DNA of 64,000 nucleotides from Roridomyces roridus (GCA_029378245.1 JARKIF010000045.1:310001-374000); one strand, 5' to 3'; shown: positions 10,739 through 21,693, numbered from the stretch's first letter. Numbers and translations: made by a program. The notes: a model not told the origin generated them from the sequence alone.

Positions 10739-12052
10739 CTACTCATCCGAATCCTTCACCCTATACTCCTCCAGATTCCACCACAACTCAACCTGATCCT
10801 CTTTCCAACCCTCCCGCTGACACAAATGCGGCGGCATCACCAACACGGGAACGCGCTCCGAGTTCCAATTCCGCACGAGGCCCTGCAGCGCCTCGTACAC
10901 CGAGTCAATCTCCACATACAGCGGCCATACCTCGATCCTCTCCAAACGCCCAAAGCACGACTGCGAATTGGGGCCGAATAATTCCCTCAGGATGTCCGCC
11001 GTGAAACACTGCTTGATGAGCGTTAGGGTGGACAGCGAGGAGAAGATGTGGGGTAGAGGCCGACGCGTAATTGGCTTGTACTCCCGATCCTCGCTGCACT
11101 CCAAGTCTTTCCCACACGCGTAGATATTCGCAAGCGTGAGCGAGGTCAGGGAGGGTATATTCACGCCTAGGGACACCGAGCCGCTGTTGCATATCGCCGA
11201 GATATTGTCCCCATGGGAGCCGTGGATGATGAGGTGCGTAAGGGCGGGCAAGTGCAACGCGGTGAGCGCGTTCAAAACGGCGTTCTCGTGATCGCTGTAG
11301 AATTCCAAGCTGAGGTGCGTGAGCGATGTGCTGTGAATAACCCGGTCAAGGCGATCCGAGTAGTAGTTTACGCCAATGCTCCAGTCGAGGTAGAGGCTGG
11401 TGAGAGATTGAAGAGGCGGAGAGGATGGGCCGAAGAGGAACGCCCACGAATTCGTATCGTGCAACGCGACCGAGTCGATGAGCGTGAGGTCCGTGAGGGA
11501 AGTCCTCATCCACGGAGGTATGTTGCGACCAAAAATGCAGCGGTCAAGTCTGAGGGAGACAATGCTCGGGGCGTCCAGCCCGGAGAGGTCGACGACAGGG
11601 TCATTGTTGTATCCTTTGCACGCACTCTTGATTGAGAGGTATTCCAAGGAAGGAACCGCAACACCTCGGAGCGCGTGCATGATCGTTTCCACCGCCTGAC
11701 ACGACTGGAACTGGATGTACAACTCCACGATGCGATCTACGCAATTGGGAGTCAGAACCCTGAGGCTCTGTGGTTGGAGGTCCGATACGGCGTTCAGAGT
11801 CAAGCGGATTTGGCGCGGCGCCGAGCGTTCGATGTAGAGTTTGGATATCTCGACGGAGCCATCCCGATTGACGTTGACGACGACGTCCGTCCACAGGGTC
11901 GAAGCATTCACCACTGTCTGGCGCAAGCTACGGCACACGTGAGACACGGTCAACTCGGCAGGGTAGTCGGCGGCGTCGACGATCTCGACAACGAGCTCGT
12001 CTGGGATGCGCAGGATCGGGGCTGTAGAGCGCTGGGCGATTGAGTGAGCCAT
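10739..12052 (-). CDS. F-box/LRR-like protein A
   Basis: Open single-exon frame. The N-terminus ILRIPDELVVEIVDAADYP then LTVSHVCRSLRQTVVNASTL is a typical fungal F-box-like motif. It is followed by LRR-like hydrophobic strands, for example VPSLEYLSIKSA, SLTDLTLIDS, SLTHLSLEF and PALTHLIIHG. I prefer the ATG at 12052, which gives about 437 residues starting MAHSIAQRS and matches the start of the paralogue at 14731. The frame stays open upstream to 12325 but with a Cys/Trp-rich, non-family N-terminus. Predicted role: substrate receptor of an SCF-type ubiquitin ligase. Members B, C and D at 13421, 20005 and 59318 are closer to each other than to A. Confidence 0.78.
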   Translation of the reverse strand: MAHSIAQRSTAPILRIPDELVVEIVDAADYPAELTVSHVCRSLRQTVVNASTLWTDVVVNVNRDGSVEISKLYIERSAPRQIRLTLNAVSDLQPQSLRVLTPNCVDRIVELYIQFQSCQAVETIMHALRGVAVPSLEYLSIKSACKGYNNDPVVDLSGLDAPSIVSLRLDRCIFGRNIPPWMRTSLTDLTLIDSVALHDTNSWAFLFGPSSPPLQSLTSLYLDWSIGVNYYSDRLDRVIHSTSLTHLSLEFYSDHENAVLNALTALHLPALTHLIIHGSHGDNISAICNSGSVSLGVNIPSLTSLTLANIYACGKDLECSEDREYKPITRRPLPHIFSSLSTLTLIKQCFTADILRELFGPNSQSCFGRLERIEVWPLYVEIDSVYEALQGLVRNWNSERVPVLVMPPHLCQREGWKEDQVELWWNLEEYRVKDSDE

Positions 12053-12378
12053 GAGCTGAAGGAAATGTCGTCCTACCGACTCATATACGACCGCAAAACA
12101 AAGAGCCCTGGACCAAGTTGGAAGACAAAAGCAAAGAGCACGAGTCATGACAAAAGTCGGAGCTAACGCCGGTGAGAGAATCCGCTTCGTCCACGTCGGG
12201 GAGGCATTGATGGGACGATACTTCCAACAATAATCTTTGTCTTTTGTTGTCCGGTACAGCCACAAGCGACGATTAATTCGATGCCAGCGGGACAAATGCA
12301 TGCAGCAGCAAAGGCAGACGAGCACAATAGCAGAGCCATGGGATTGTTACTGTCAAATTTGGTCGACGGATTTGAGTG

Positions 12379-12591
12379 CAGAGCCTCGACTGACTAACCC
12401 ATCATAGCGATTTGATGGGCTGATGGCTGCGATTGGCGGCCTCTGTGACTACAACTATATACTAAGGGCACGGGGGAGGGGTTATTAAAGATATCAGCCT
12501 ATACAGAATTTTGATAGAGCCCGTAGTTAGTGAGCAATTGTACCCATCAGCCCATCAAATCGCTATGATGGGTTAGTCAATCGAGGCTCTG
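12379..12591. mobile_element. hAT-type MITE, 213 bp, nearly perfect palindromic ends
   Basis: Terminal inverted repeats of about 46 bp with one mismatch start CAGAGCCTCGAYTGACTAAC. They are flanked by a perfect 8-bp target duplication, TTTGAGTG, at 12371-12378 and 12592-12599. TIRs beginning CAGAG with an 8-bp duplication are typical of hAT elements. The core has no coding capacity. The element sits upstream of F-box/LRR gene A. Confidence 0.88.
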
Positions 12592-12599
12592 TTTGAGTG

Positions 12600-13420
12600 T
12601 GGGGAAGTAGGCACCCGTGCGGGGTCATCAAGAGGTCCCAAGTTTGTGAAATGCCGAATACAGGATTTCTGAAGAGACAAAATTGAGCGGTAGTCCTTAT
12701 TGAGGGTACCAGCCACGCGAGCAGGAGAAGGAAAGAGGCCAGCTGTCGGGAGTTTGATCCGGCCACTGAAAGTTGACGTGATGGTTACGATTTACCTCCG
12801 TCTACTGCTTCCGGGCCTTATCTTTGACAGCTACATTATCATAGGGGCTTTCTCCAATCTGGAGTCTGGGGTCAACTCACACAGAAGATACCTCCGTGAA
12901 ACGAGAACATGATCATAAAAGAATTACAGTTCGGGTATACCAAATACAACTTGAAGCATTCCCAAGTTTTCAAGATTAATGGATAGAACGGACTACACCG
13001 GCGATCGAGTCCCCCATACCTACATGGAAAATCTGGCACAACATACAATTCTGGTTCGGGGGGTTGATGGGTTCGCATCCGTAGAAGTAGACATGAAGTG
13101 CGCATGCTCCGGCGCGCTCAACCTGCATCTTTATCAAGGACAAAGGATGGAAGGACTTTGGGCGAGGTGTCGACGTATACCAGTGTCCCCATCACAATTT
13201 AATTTATATAATCAGGATCTTGACGAGTCGCGTCATATTTTCCGTCGTAGTACAAATATATAGGCAATGCGACGAAAGAACAGTAGAAATGGCCCATGAG
13301 ATGTGCCTGCCATTCATGAGTAGGCAAGACCTTTCAGGCGCAAATAATAATACATCAAGTCGGGCTGTAAAGCAACGGTCAGATCGGCATTGAAGAAAAC
13401 TGTTGCAAGTCGACGCACCG
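12600..13420. other. Intergenic, no gene recognised
   Basis: Short reading frames only. The longest minus-strand frame in its right part (13204-13620) overlaps the 3' end of gene B out of frame. No repeats stand out. Confidence 0.5.
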
Positions 13421-14731
13421 TCAAAAGACACTGTCAACCATACCATGCTCTTCCAAAAGCTCCACGACGACTCCATTCTCCGCCCAAAAATCCCGTGCAA
13501 ATAGGTCCGGAGAAAGCTTGAATGTCGGGAGCGGCTCTTGCTGGCTTTGTTTCCAGCGCACGACATCCCGAAGAGTCGCGTATAGATTTTGTTCATCTGC
13601 CGCCATGGGTTTAAGAGCAAGAATCTCTAATTGCGGCCACGGCTGCGACCCGGGACCCAATAGGTCGGACACGATCCGCGGAGTAAAACACTCGCGGATG
13701 AGTGTCAAGGATGACATGACGGGAAACAGCCTCAGAGGAGGGGCCGTTATTGACTTGTATTCGTCGCGAAAAAGTTGGTCCACCTCGCAATGACACTGGG
13801 TTCGATCCGCATTGGCGAGCGTGAGCGAAGTAACCGCAGGAAACGCCAACCGAGAGGCCGGCTTGATGGAGTCGAAGAGAAAAGCAAGCTGGTCTCCGTG
13901 AGCAAAATGGAGACTAAGATGGGTGAGATTGGGTGTATCAAAGGAAGCGAGTTCCCTCGACAAGCCATCTGTGTCGCTCTCGTCGAATTCCAGGTCAAGA
14001 TGGGTCAGAGACCGGGAGACGATGCCGTTGCCCAATCCAAAGGTGAGTGCGGACACATCAAGATAGAGGTAAACCAGCGAAGGGTGTTGCGTGATGATGA
14101 ATCGGAAAATATCCGAGTTCCCGCCAGCGGGGTAAGTGTTTCCACTCAAATGGAGGTGCGCAATGGGGACCATCCATGGAGGTGGCGGGAACGAAGGAGT
14201 GCAGTAGGTCATTTTGAGGGAGGTGATATTTGGTGTCTCCAGCGGGGACAAATCCAGTATGTCGATCTCGCGATCGCTGCTGTTCTTGATCTCGAGGTAC
14301 TCCAAGGAAGGCATGACAACGTTTCGAAACGAAGTGAGAATAGTGTCCAAAGCTTCGTGGGAGTCGGCACAGTCGACAACGATGGTCAATCGCGCGATGC
14401 GAGTGATATGGGGCCGGAGATAATGGAGGCCTTTGGGTGACTCAAGCTCCGCGTCGTGCATGGCGTGCAAAATCACCTCTATCGTACACGCAGACGACCG
14501 CTCCAGGTAGAGCCGAAAGACCTCTGCGGATGCATCGCAACAAAGGTCGAGAGCCACTCGGGTCCACAGTGTAGCCACGCTTGTAACTGCGCGTCGAAAA
14601 CGACGGCAGACATGCGACAAGACCCATTCCGACGGATGGTCTGGAGTGAGCGAGTTCTGGGGGTTCGCAGCTGCGATCTCGATGAGCAGTTCGTCTGGAA
14701 GACGGAGGATAGGCGGTGGAGAGGCAGCCAT
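13421..14731 (-). CDS. F-box/LRR-like protein B
   Basis: Intact 436-residue single-exon gene. The F-box-like start is ILRLPDELLIEIAAANPQN, then EWVLSHVCRRFRRAVTSVAT. Leucine-rich strand repeats follow (MPSLEYLEIKNSS, NITSLKMTYCT, SLVYLYLDVSAL, NLTHLSLHFAHG). The C-terminal family block is LFPVMSSLTLIRECFTPRIV, then DLLGPGSQPWPQLE and FWAENGVVVELLEEH. This is the only undamaged member of the B/C/D subgroup in the window and serves as the reference for the lesions in C (20005-21603) and D (59318-60579). Probable SCF adaptor; partner unknown. Confidence 0.82.
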   Translation of the reverse strand: MAASPPPILRLPDELLIEIAAANPQNSLTPDHPSEWVLSHVCRRFRRAVTSVATLWTRVALDLCCDASAEVFRLYLERSSACTIEVILHAMHDAELESPKGLHYLRPHITRIARLTIVVDCADSHEALDTILTSFRNVVMPSLEYLEIKNSSDREIDILDLSPLETPNITSLKMTYCTPSFPPPPWMVPIAHLHLSGNTYPAGGNSDIFRFIITQHPSLVYLYLDVSALTFGLGNGIVSRSLTHLDLEFDESDTDGLSRELASFDTPNLTHLSLHFAHGDQLAFLFDSIKPASRLAFPAVTSLTLANADRTQCHCEVDQLFRDEYKSITAPPLRLFPVMSSLTLIRECFTPRIVSDLLGPGSQPWPQLEILALKPMAADEQNLYATLRDVVRWKQSQQEPLPTFKLSPDLFARDFWAENGVVVELLEEHGMVDSVF

Positions 14732-14767
14732 ATGTGTTTTGGGTGTGGTGGCACAATGGTGGCAAGG

Positions 14768-14820
14768 GGCAAGCAGTGAGTGGCAAGAGGCAAGCAGTGA
14801 GTGGCAAGAGGCAAGCAGTG
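14768..14820. repeat. 21-bp tandem repeat upstream of gene B
   Basis: About 2.5 copies of the unit GGCAAGCAGTGAGTGGCAAG(A) at 14768, 14789 and 14810. It lies 37 bp upstream of the start codon of gene B, so probably in its 5' leader or core promoter. Confidence 0.85.
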
Positions 14821-14829
14821 ACCGGCCAT

Positions 14830-15295
14830 CAAGCGAGATATTGATCGCCGACCATTAGTAATGTGATTACTTATGACTCATGAGCTTGTCATGAGTTCCC
14901 GCCGACTGCGACAATCCCGGGTCAACTCCGAGTCCAGTCCCAGCTCGTCAACAGCTTATAGCCGTCGTGTAGTAAGTACTACATCCGCCAGCGCACAACC
15001 CGAGTACGCCGGTATTGCGTGCTTACACTTGTACAGAAATTTGCGACGTGGCTTGGAATTCATAAGTACTATTTCTCATTTACAGCCTCCTGGTACCTCG
15101 AGGGGGAGGAATTAGTCCAGACGCGGCGATCCTCTGAGACTCATAAGCGGCCCTCCGATGGCGCTGTCAGGCCAACACAGGGACTCTCTTGTGACTTGTC
15201 TCCGCCGTTTCACCGCCTTAACTCCCCACCAATTTTTCTTTTCGGCATTCCCTTTTCCTCCCTCCCACTTTTTTGACCAACTTCAAGACTCTTCG
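14830..15295. other. Intergenic promoter region
   Basis: No gene recognised between the divergent start sites of F-box/LRR gene B and the esterase. A pyrimidine-rich stretch around 15230-15280 precedes the esterase start. Confidence 0.5.
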
Positions 15296-16604
15296 ATGTA
15301 TTTTCTCTATCTTGCCCTCTTCATCATCTCGGTCAAGGCCCTTCCCCGCCGCTGTGCACGGGGAAAAGCAGTCCCAGCACCGCTCACTCCTTCTCTGGGC
15401 CCCAGTAATGCCACTCTGGGATGCAGCGTTAACCAAACCTCATGGCAATTCGACCACAAGAACCACGTGAATATTACCTCGGCGACAGGTCATTCCTCGT
15501 GCACATCCCCACTGCCTATCGTCCAAGTCTTCCGCATGCGCTGGTCGTGTCTTTTCACGGCTACAAGGCCAACGATGTTCGGCAGGAATTGATTACGGGG
15601 TTTTCGGCTGCTGGCTTGACGCTCAACGGGCGGGTGCGTGGCCCGTTCGTCCGGATTTATACTATGAAACTGAACAGATTTACCTCCAGGGTATTGTTGC
15701 CGTCTATCCTAATGGACAGTTTGGGTGAGATAACGAGACTTTTCGTGGCTGTCCTGTGCTTATTTCGTTCGTTAGGCCAGGGAAGAATGGAAACGAAAGC
15801 ATTCGCGCGTGGCAGGGAGCACCCTACTCCCCAGTATGTATTCCCTTTTCGCTTTCAATCCCATTCTAAATTGAATTGCTGCCCGGTGTTGACGACGTAT
15901 GTCCTTACCATTTCCTTCCCATCATCTCTCATAGGATAATTTAGATTGCCTTCACCCAACAAATGGTTCAATTACTCTCCGACAATCTCTGCCTTGACTC
16001 GGATCGGTTTTACGCGTCAGGAAAGAGCAACGGTGGTGGATTCACCAACCTCCTCGCTTGCACCCCCGCTACCGCACAGCTTTTTGCCGCCTCTGCACCT
16101 GTTTCAACAGCGCTGTACGCCGGAGCCAACCCCGCAGACTGTAACCCCGGGCGCTCTGTGCCCATCATCAACTTCCATGGGCTAGCGGACAGGATCATCC
16201 CATTTGACGGACAGGCGGCGGATAGCCAGAGCAGGACTGAATGTACGGTTTCCTTTCTTCTTCTTTCCTCGTTTGACCAGGACGCAGATGCGACGCCGAA
16301 TATAACACAGTACCGCGAGGCCTGGGCAGACCGCAACGGATGCGCTGACCTCCCACCTGACGCTGGCCCTTCCCTAGGCGTATTCGCGTCCGTGTCGCAT
16401 CCATACACACAGACAACTGTCAAGACATCGAATTGCTCCGAGAAAAGTAGAGATGCGGTCGTGAGTGGATTTACGGTGGACAATCTGGGGCATTTCTGGC
16501 CGAGTACGTTAGGTTTGGACTCGGGAGGTGTGCCGGCGCCCTTTAATGCGACGGAGGATGGAATATTGCCGTTCTTTGACGCTCATGCTTTTGGTTCGGC
16601 GTAG
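15296..16604 (+). CDS. Secreted CE1 / PHB-depolymerase-type esterase, left-arm copy, splice site damaged
   Basis: Extracellular serine esterase of the LpqC/feruloyl-esterase-like alpha/beta hydrolase family. A signal peptide starts at 15296 (MYFLYLALFIISVKALP). The core reads LGDRSFLVHIPTAYRP and VVSFHGYKAND, then GIVAVYPNGQ, then the nucleophile elbow YASGKSNGGGFTNLL. The acid is in GLADRIIPFDGQ and the histidine in NLGHFWPST. Exons are joined by introns after NGR, QFG, YSP and DD. The signal-peptide frame and the LGDRSF frame differ. A 56-nt intron starting GTAATG could join them; otherwise there is a frameshift. The intron after YSP (donor near 15835) lacks its acceptor: positions 15879-15881 read CTG where the right-arm copy has CAG. 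The product is probably defective. Downstream F-box gene starts 220 bp later. Confidence 0.72.
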
Positions 16605-16824
16605 AATACCCTCATTTCTCGATAGGAGTTCGATTACACCATTAATTTCTCTGATTACCGTGCTGGAGTCGCCGCCTTCAGAATCCATGCCTTTGAATTC
16701 TCACTTCCTCTTTGGGTTTGCGATTTTTGATCCGACGTCGTGTGCAGTTGTTTGCCCATCTTCTTCTCCACCATCCAGTTGTGTCTATCCTTGCTTGCTG
16801 CTATCAACGCACATTCAACTCTAG

Positions 16825-19073
16825 ATGGCCTTCCGCTGCTCTGAATGCCGAGTCTTGTCAAACAGGCTCGACGAGCTCGATTCGACAGTCATCGCCAGCA
16901 ACGTCGGGACGCTTGCACGGCATTCCATCCTCATGAACACCAACAATGCACCGCAAGACTCCGACATACACTACGTCCGACAAGTCGTCTCCGAAGCTGA
17001 TGGGCATATAGCCTGTTTGGACGACGAGATTTCGCGGTTGGAGGACCGGCTAAAGGTGCTAGCGAGGGAACGCGAATTGGTATCAGAGTATCGCAGAAGG
17101 AACGTCGGAATTCTGTCCCCCGTGAGGCGACTACCACCCGAGATTCTTTGCCAGATCTTCGCGTGGTCGTTGCCCACCACCGAGGATGTCAAGGCTCCGA
17201 CGTACAAGCCCAGTGCGAAGGGCAGTCCGTAGGTGTTGACGTGGATCAGCAGTCGTTGGAGGAGCATTTGCATCTCGAACCACTCTCTATGGTCGATGGT
17301 CCACGTCGATGCAGCTGGTTTCCTCCCTCCTTTGGCGATAATTCAGACTCAGGTCCAACGAGCGCGAGGTCTCAAAATCCATTTCTACGGGCGCGAAGAC
17401 CGTACTCCTACCCAACAAACCCAGCTGTGTAGATTCCTATCCGACTACTCGTTTCGTTGGGAAGACCTTTGCCTTCGGTTGACCCGTGCTTTGGTCCCTT
17501 GCTTGATTGCGCTGAGCGGCAAGCTTCCGGTGCTCCGCAGGCTATGGTTGGTAGTGCTGGCCACAATATGAGTACGATAAAATATATTTTGAATACGAGG
17601 CGAAAAATACAAATATAATACGCGCTGCTGGTGTTTTGTGAATACGAATGCAGCTGAATATGAATGTGAATACAATACGAATATGATACAATATGCTTCA
17701 AGCCTATTCAACTATATTCAAATACGGCCAGGCAATCAATTTCTGCACCGGCAGGGTGATGGCCCGCTCACATTTACATCAGATCTTGATCGGATCAATC
17801 ACACCCACGCAACATCTTCAATTCTGGTCTGATGTGACATACTTTGGCAGGTATTGACGGACAGCATCAATCAAAATGGCCTGATCAGGTATCAAATCAT
17901 GATGCACATGGTGAAATCCCACTGTTTGAAGCTTTGCAGGCTGGCTGGGTGCCAGGTGGTCATGGGGACACCTGTTGACCAAGGCCCTCCGCTTTGGGCC
18001 CTGGGTATGGAATGGGTCAGCCCGATTTTGAGGCCAAAATTCTTTCAAGGAAGCCCAAAATATATTCAAAATACACTCAAAATATATTGTATTCTGGGGC
18101 AAGAATATGAATATGATAGAGTACAAATAGAATATGGCCCCCAGAGGCTGAATACAATATGAATATGATACAATACGGCCTCGAGTGTATTATATTCATA
18201 TTTGGCCAGCACTAACATTGGTTGGAGTGGGACTCCCCCCGAAGCCAGGGTGGCGTCGGTTCTATCGAGTGTTTCCGAGAAGCGCCGTGTCTGGTCAACG
18301 TTGGAGTGTCCAGCGTATTTGACTTCATCCCAGTACCGCTCCCCACGCATCACCATATCACCCGTTATGAGTTTGACGCGTGTTGGGAAACTCATCGTCA
18401 GATTCTTCAATCTCTGCCGAATCTTGTCGAGGCCCGTATCCTGGTGTCTTTCGGCGGCACTTGGTCAAGGTTCCACGACAAGGTTACTCTGCCTTGTCTC
18501 AGGCGCATATACGTCAGCGACGCGTCCATTCTACGCTACTTGGACGCATCTGCGTTGGACCAAGTTGCAGTCCACACGCTACAGAGCGATGCCCCAGAAT
18601 ATTATCACCGATCCATCTCAGCTCTCATCACTCGTTCGGCGTGGTCCCTGCGAAGCCTTTGCTTTGAAGGGACGATGGATCCCCAAGTTATCGTGCTCAT
18701 CTTGCGCGCCCATCCTTCCATCACAGAACTCATAATCCTTGACAACGCCAACGTCAATAAATATTTCACCATCCTCGCCCAGCCAATAGCTTCACGGCTA
18801 TCGGCGATTCATTTTGAGGCTCCTTCAGATTCCAACGGTTATGGCCTCTATGTCAAAATGCTCAACGCCAGGCGCCGTGTTGGCGCACCCGAATGTGTAC
18901 TCGAGCTCAAGACTGCAACACTGCTCGTTCTTTCGATGAATCAAGTGCCCGACAACGTGTCGCTCTATGATTTCAAGACACTGCGAACGGGTGGTTTGGA
19001 GTTGTCGTTGCTGGCTGGAGTCAGGGCAACATTGCAGGCCGATAGGTGGTTGTGCAAAAGATTGTGGATGTGA
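16825..19073 (+). pseudogene. Zinc-ribbon-like/coiled-coil F-box protein, left-arm copy, broken
   Basis: Common agaric F-box architecture: a short Cys pair start (FRCSECRVLSNRLDELDS), a coiled coil (IACLDDEISRLEDRLKVL), then the F-box RRLPPEILCQIFAWSLP, then WISSRWRSICISNHSLWS and LRR-like strands. Two lesions stop it. TAG at 17230-17232 replaces the TGG tryptophan codon of the right-arm copy. An AT-rich transposable element at about 17552-18217 is inserted after LRRLWL. The remainder continues in frame from SRSQGG-like sequence at about 18230 to 19073. The first 134 residues differ from the right-arm copy at about 14 positions. Confidence 0.8.
17552..18217. mobile_element. AT-rich hAT-like non-autonomous element inside the F-box gene
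   Basis: The insertion is recognised because the right-arm gene is continuous here. The ends are inverted: TAGTGCTGGCCA at 17552 and TGGCCAGCACTA ending at 18214. Flanking sequence is repeated imperfectly (ATGGTTGG at 17544-17551 and TTGGTTGG at 18218-18225), consistent with an aged 8-bp target duplication plus three extra bases. The interior is rich in GAATA/TATTC motifs with no coding capacity. Confidence 0.75.
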
Positions 19074-20004
19074 ACACGTATGTTTCTCGGAATTCTGTCG
19101 AGGTGCCGTTTTTGACCATACGGCACAGAATTACCCTTGCTGACCATGGACTAAAACTCTTCCTTGACCTTGACCATACGACGCAGAATTGCTTTGCTGA
19201 CGATCGATTAAGACTCTCTTGAAGTGAAATCTGCTGTAGATTAATATTGTCACTCGACTATTGAACAAACCAGAATCCGATTGTCCCGCTTCTCGTGTGT
19301 AAGATCGCAGTTGCGGTAAGCCATCAAGGAACCAATCACCTGGACAGTTGCCCATTCGACTCGAGCGCTCCGAGGTGCAGGAGGCGGTTGGCACGCCAGC
19401 CCAGACTGATCAGAGATCCAAACGCTAGAAACCGAAGACTTGAGCAGCGAAAATACTTATTCAACTCCAGCGAGGGACGAGTGCGCCGTCAGTTCCCTTT
19501 GCACTCCAGCAGTTGTAGGAAGACCTGGAGCGAAGAGTCCATGCCTATTCCACACGGGAGGGTCGACTCGGTTGCGAGATGAGTGAAAGAAAAAGCACGT
19601 ACTTGCAGAGATGCTGACGCCGTTCTGCGGCTTGGACGCGGAAGAAGAACTGATGCCCCAGCGGCTAGACACTCTGGTGCTGCAACTTGTGAGAACCACG
19701 GTAGATTGATGGGGAATGCGGAGGATCGTTGGAGAATGAGTCGGAGGATTGCCGGAGGACTTGAGCTATTCATTGGTCGAGCTCCAAGTCAAAATCCGTC
19801 GGAGACAGCGGGGTTATAATAAGTAATGTTGAGTCGCTAACGAACATACAAATCAACGGATTTAAGTTCGCCACGAACAGGTAAGACAAGAAATAGTACG
19901 GTTCCTATTTGAAACTCGAAAAAAGTTGCAGGAAGCAGATCCCAACGAAGCTATAAAGCAACGGTCAGATTGACAAAGAAACCCATTGAAAAGCTTACGC
20001 ACCG
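19074..20004. other. Intergenic, partly without counterpart in the right arm
   Basis: The outer parts match 60580-61139 of the right arm. Roughly 19290-19790 has no clear partner, so a few hundred bases were inserted here or lost there. I see no TIRs or gene motifs in it. Confidence 0.4.
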
Positions 20005-21603
20005 TCAGACAACACTCCCAATGATGCTAGGCTCTTCCAGCAACTCCACGACCACCCCATTCTCTGCCCAAAATTCCCGCTTGAATAGGTTCGGTGAGAG
20101 CTTGAATGTAGGGAGCGACTCTTGCTGGCTTCGCTTCCAGCGCACAACGTCCTGCAGAGCTTTGTACAGGTTTTCTACGTCTGCCGGCATGGGGTGAAGC
20201 GCAAGAACCTCCAATTGCGGCCACGGCCGCGAATCCGGACCCAATAGGTCCGCCACCATTCGCGGAGTGAAACACTCGTGGATGAGCCCCAGTGAAAACG
20301 CGGTGGGTTCTGGGAGGAGGACTTGAAAGAAGAGCCTGAAGAGGAAGAAAAAAGTGCAGTCACGGGACTGCTACGTGGCCTTGTTGTCCGCACGTCGCAC
20401 ATCGAATGAGTGCACCCGCCCACCTCAAGCCGGTGATAGAGTAGGACAGAGTGGGAATGAATGGGAAAATAGTAGTGAACGCATGCGGCTTTCTCGTTCA
20501 ATCCTGTTTAATCTCGTTTGACCTCGGTTAACTTGACATGTCGCCTTTGATTCCCATTTGATCTGGTTTGAATCGACCGTGTTTTCACTGGGGATGAGCG
20601 TCAAGGATGACACGGTGGGAAAGAGCCTCAGGGGAGGACTCGTTATTGTCTCGTAGTCGTCGCAAAATTGTTCCTCAAACGCGCAGTTGACCTCTTGTCC
20701 GAAAGCATTGAATGCGAGCGAAGTCAGGGCAGGGAACGTCGACCGCAGGTTGGTGTTGAAAAGGAAGGAGATCTGGTCTCCGTGAACGTGATGGACACTG
20801 AGATGAGTGAGATGAGGTGTGTCCAAGAACGCTAGTTCATTCGACAAGCCATCTGTGTCGGTAGCACTGAATACCAACTCAAGATGCATCAGAGACTGTG
20901 AGACCATCCCTTTGCCCGATACAAAGGTTAGTCCAGTGAGATCAAGGTAGAGATAAACCAGGGAGGGGAGTTGCGTAGTGATGAAGAGGAAAATATCACA
21001 GTTCCCCCGAACCGGGTAGGGGTTTTCGCTCAGATGGAGGTGCGTAAGGGCGACCATCCATTGAGGTGGAGGGAACGAAGGAATGAAACGGGCCATTTTG
21101 AGGGAGGTGATGTTTGGTATATTGAGCGGGGACAGGTCTGAGGGGGCATCAATACTCCAGTTGCCGGCGCTGCTTTCGATCTCGAGGTGCTCCAAGGAGG
21201 GCATGACGACGTCTCGAAATGTAGCAAGAATAGTGTCCAGCGCTTGATGGCTCTCGACAGCGATGGTCAGCCGCGTAATGCGATCAACATGGGGGCCGAG
21301 ATATTGGAGGCCTTTCGGCGCCGAAAGTTCCCTGTCCATTGCGTGCAGAGTGAGCTCTATGTCACACGACGCCGACCGTTCGAGGTAGAGGCGAAAGAGC
21401 TCTGCTGATGAGTCGGAGCAGAGGTCGACAACCACTCGGGTCCAGAGAGTGGATGCGCCTGTGACTGCGCGTCGAAAACGACGGCAGACATGCGACAAGA
21501 CCCACTCCGACGGAGGCTCTGATTCCTGCTGTTTGACGGCAGCGATCTCGATGAGAAGCTCGTCTGGGAGAAGGAGGATAGGGGGTGGTGAGGTGCGTGC
21601 CAT
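20005..21603 (-). pseudogene. F-box/LRR-like protein C, left-arm copy, interrupted by a MITE
   Basis: Starts at 21603 (ILLLPDELLIEIAAVKQQ; EWVLSHVCRRFRRAVTGAST) and follows paralogue B through the LRR strands (SLVYLYLDL, HLTHLSVHHVHGDQI) to LFPTVSSLTLI. There the 304-bp insertion at 20288-20591 interrupts the coding sequence. Reading through gives an unrelated tail ending at 20425. The displaced C-terminus (VADLLGPDSRPWPQLEVLAL ... FWAENGVVVELLEEPS) lies at 20259-20005. Excising the element and one target copy restores continuity with B and D, so the gene was whole until the insertion. Confidence 0.85.
20288..20591. mobile_element. 304-bp hAT-like MITE in F-box/LRR gene C
   Basis: TIRs of about 16 bp (CCAGTGAAAACRCGGT, one mismatch) are flanked by an 8-bp direct repeat, GGATGAGC, at 20280-20287 and 20592-20599. 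The right-arm copy and gene B have a single GATGAGY at this site, which confirms the insertion. No transposase is encoded. The ends of type CAGTG with an 8-bp duplication point to hAT. Confidence 0.9.
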
Positions 21604-21693
21604 ATTCTTGAGCGCACTCGGGTGGTAGAAAGAGCAAGGGACGCGGAGAGCAGGTGATGGAAGGAAGAGGCAAGACGTCGATCACTGACGGCT

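Noticed and set aside
10739..12325. Longer start for F-box/LRR gene A
   Set aside because: Residues before MAHSIAQRS are Cys/Trp-rich and not shared with the paralogues, whose start aligns with 12052.
13060..13090. Possible tRNA B box (GGTTCGCATCC)
   Set aside because: No A box or foldable acceptor stem at the proper distance.
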